Shown one piece after another: positions 5,505-6,156 of a DNA stretch of 6,156 nucleotides. Source of the DNA: a bacterium 42_11. Its GTDB lineage: Bacteria > Synergistota > GBS-1. Numbering within the stretch: position 1 is the stretch's first letter; each line of letters opens with the position of its first letter. The translations under genes were made by a program, and so were the position numbers. The notes under the pieces were generated by a model. It saw nothing but the letters and a program-made list of their open reading frames with translations, did not search any database and was not told where the DNA came from. Where the stretch lies: contig LGFB01000084.1 in assembly GCA_001508835.1 (NCBI GenBank), forward strand, positions 1 to 6,156, read 5' to 3'.

Positions 5505-5545
5505 AAGCTCCTGGTGCCTATTATATCATCAGACACCAGGAGCTT
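5505..5545 (-). terminator. Intrinsic terminator after the symporter gene
   Basis: A perfect 12-bp inverted repeat, AAGCTCCTGGTG (5505-5516) and CACCAGGAGCTT (5534-5545), encloses a 17-nt loop. On the minus strand it begins 28 nt past the symporter stop and is followed by a broken T-rich run (CTGTTTCTTTC). On the plus strand TTTTATTTC follows, but no plus-strand gene ends here. The position best fits termination of the symporter transcript. Confidence 0.7.
5520..5528 (-). promoter_or_regulatory. Extended -10 promoter inside the terminator loop, likely for the oxidase-mnmG operon
   Basis: On the minus strand the loop holds TGATATAAT, a perfect TATAAT (5525-5520) with a TGn extension. A -35 box is poor (TAAAAG at 17 nt). 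The expected start is near 5513, about 48 nt before the GTG of the oxidase. A transcript begun there would contain only part of one arm of the hairpin and so could not fold the terminator. No better promoter is visible in the 109 bp between the two genes. Confidence 0.45.
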
Positions 5546-5573
5546 TTATTTCAATCTTCTTTTGCAATAGATT

Positions 5574-6156
5574 TTATAGTTTTACTGAATTGATACCCTC
5601 GAGGAATGAGTCAAAGTTTTCATCTTCTTTGGTTAAGGCTGAAACTATTAGGACCACTATTAGATTGACAGCTAATCCCCATAATCCAAAGTGGATTCCA
5701 AGGTAGTCTCCGGGTCCGAAGAACTTCAGATAAGTTATGGTAATAAGACCGGCAATCATGCCAGAGCTGATAGCTAATTTGTTGAATTTCCTGAAGAATA
5801 ATCCTAAGAAGGCACCAGGGAACATCTGAGTCATGCCCGCATACGCAAGGAGGAGTAGCGCTACCAATCTTCCTCCTGCGAAGAGTGCTAAAAACATTGC
5901 TGCTAATCCGAATATCAAGACACTTACTCGGCTTACTATGACTAGTTCTCTGTCTGAAGCATTTTCTTTTATTAGCCCATATAAGTTCTTTGAGAGCAGT
6001 CCAGCTAATGTGAGCATGATGGCACTTGCCGTAGATGCTGCAGCTGCAAAACCAGCTGCTCCTACAATTCCTAACACCCATTCTGGATAAGCTAATTTAA
6101 CTCCTTCAAGAACAGCAGCATCTGGGCGTGGAAGCTTTATGTTCAATGCTGCGATG
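5574..6156 (-). CDS. Sodium:solute symporter (SSS/PutP-type), C-terminal part (runs off the window)
   Basis: Membrane protein that would couple sodium (or proton) entry to uptake of a small solute. The last 193 codons are present; the frame is open to the right edge, so the start is outside. Five likely membrane helices are seen: around WVLGIVGAAGFAAAASTASA, LVIVSRVSVLIFGLAAMFLA, LVALLLLAYAGMTQMFPGAF, ISSGMIAGLITITYL and GLWGLAVNLIVVLIVSAL, followed by a short charged tail. The segment FAAAASTASAIMLTLAGLLS followed by KNLYG matches the conserved SSS-family stretch (A.mST.da.l...s...s.d.y). The GLFFRKFNKLAISSGMIAG step is also typical. Substrate cannot be read from this part; the neighbouring hydroxyacid oxidase makes a monocarboxylate plausible. 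The gene ends at TAA (5576-5574) and is followed by a terminator hairpin. Confidence 0.88.
   Translation of the reverse strand, partial: IAALNIKLPRPDAAVLEGVKLAYPEWVLGIVGAAGFAAAASTASAIMLTLAGLLSKNLYGLIKENASDRELVIVSRVSVLIFGLAAMFLALFAGGRLVALLLLAYAGMTQMFPGAFLGLFFRKFNKLAISSGMIAGLITITYLKFFGPGDYLGIHFGLWGLAVNLIVVLIVSALTKEDENFDSFLEGINSVKL

Overview
This window looks like chromosomal DNA from a moderately AT-rich bacterium, quite possibly thermophilic or anaerobic. That impression comes from heavy AGA/AGG arginine use, Lys/Glu-rich proteins, strong GGAGG-type ribosome sites and frequent GTG/TTG starts. The phylum cannot be fixed from the sequence; Synergistota-, Atribacterota- or Firmicutes-like lineages are guesses. 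There is no CRISPR array, transposon or phage gene, and no gene-free stretch longer than about 150 bases.

Left region (1-781). A GntR/FCD-type regulator (minus strand, cut by the window edge) starts at a TTG codon. It has a good sigma70-like promoter that is covered by two overlapping palindromes, a likely autoregulatory operator. Divergent from it is a 78-residue protein of unknown function with an extended -10 promoter. Next come a well-formed promoter and a tRNA-Gly(CCC) gene with encoded CCA.

Centre (820-4026). Behind the tRNA, on the same strand, lie a 135-residue protein resembling the C-terminal domain of DNA polymerase III gamma/tau but standing alone, and a radical SAM protein of the TIGR01212 (YhcC/YtqA) family whose start overlaps it. 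The YtqA branch of this family has been named MnmL and works on tRNA wobble uridine after MnmEG. Converging on this gene, with a 34-bp tail-to-tail overlap, is mnmG, a full-length FAD-dependent subunit of the wobble-uridine modification complex. Two enzymes that may act on successive steps of the same tRNA modification therefore sit face to face.

Right region (4049-6156). Upstream of mnmG and only 22 bp away is a GlcD-like FAD-linked 2-hydroxyacid oxidase, so the two probably share a transcript. Further upstream, on the same strand, is the C-terminal part of a sodium:solute symporter. It ends in a strong hairpin terminator, and an extended -10 promoter sequence sits inside the terminator loop, positioned to start the oxidase-mnmG transcript. 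The symporter and oxidase could together handle a small organic acid such as lactate or glycolate; this is inferred from context only.

The most interesting points are the MnmG/MnmL-like convergent pair, the free-standing DnaX-tail-like protein, the promoter nested in a terminator loop, and the overlapping-palindrome operator.
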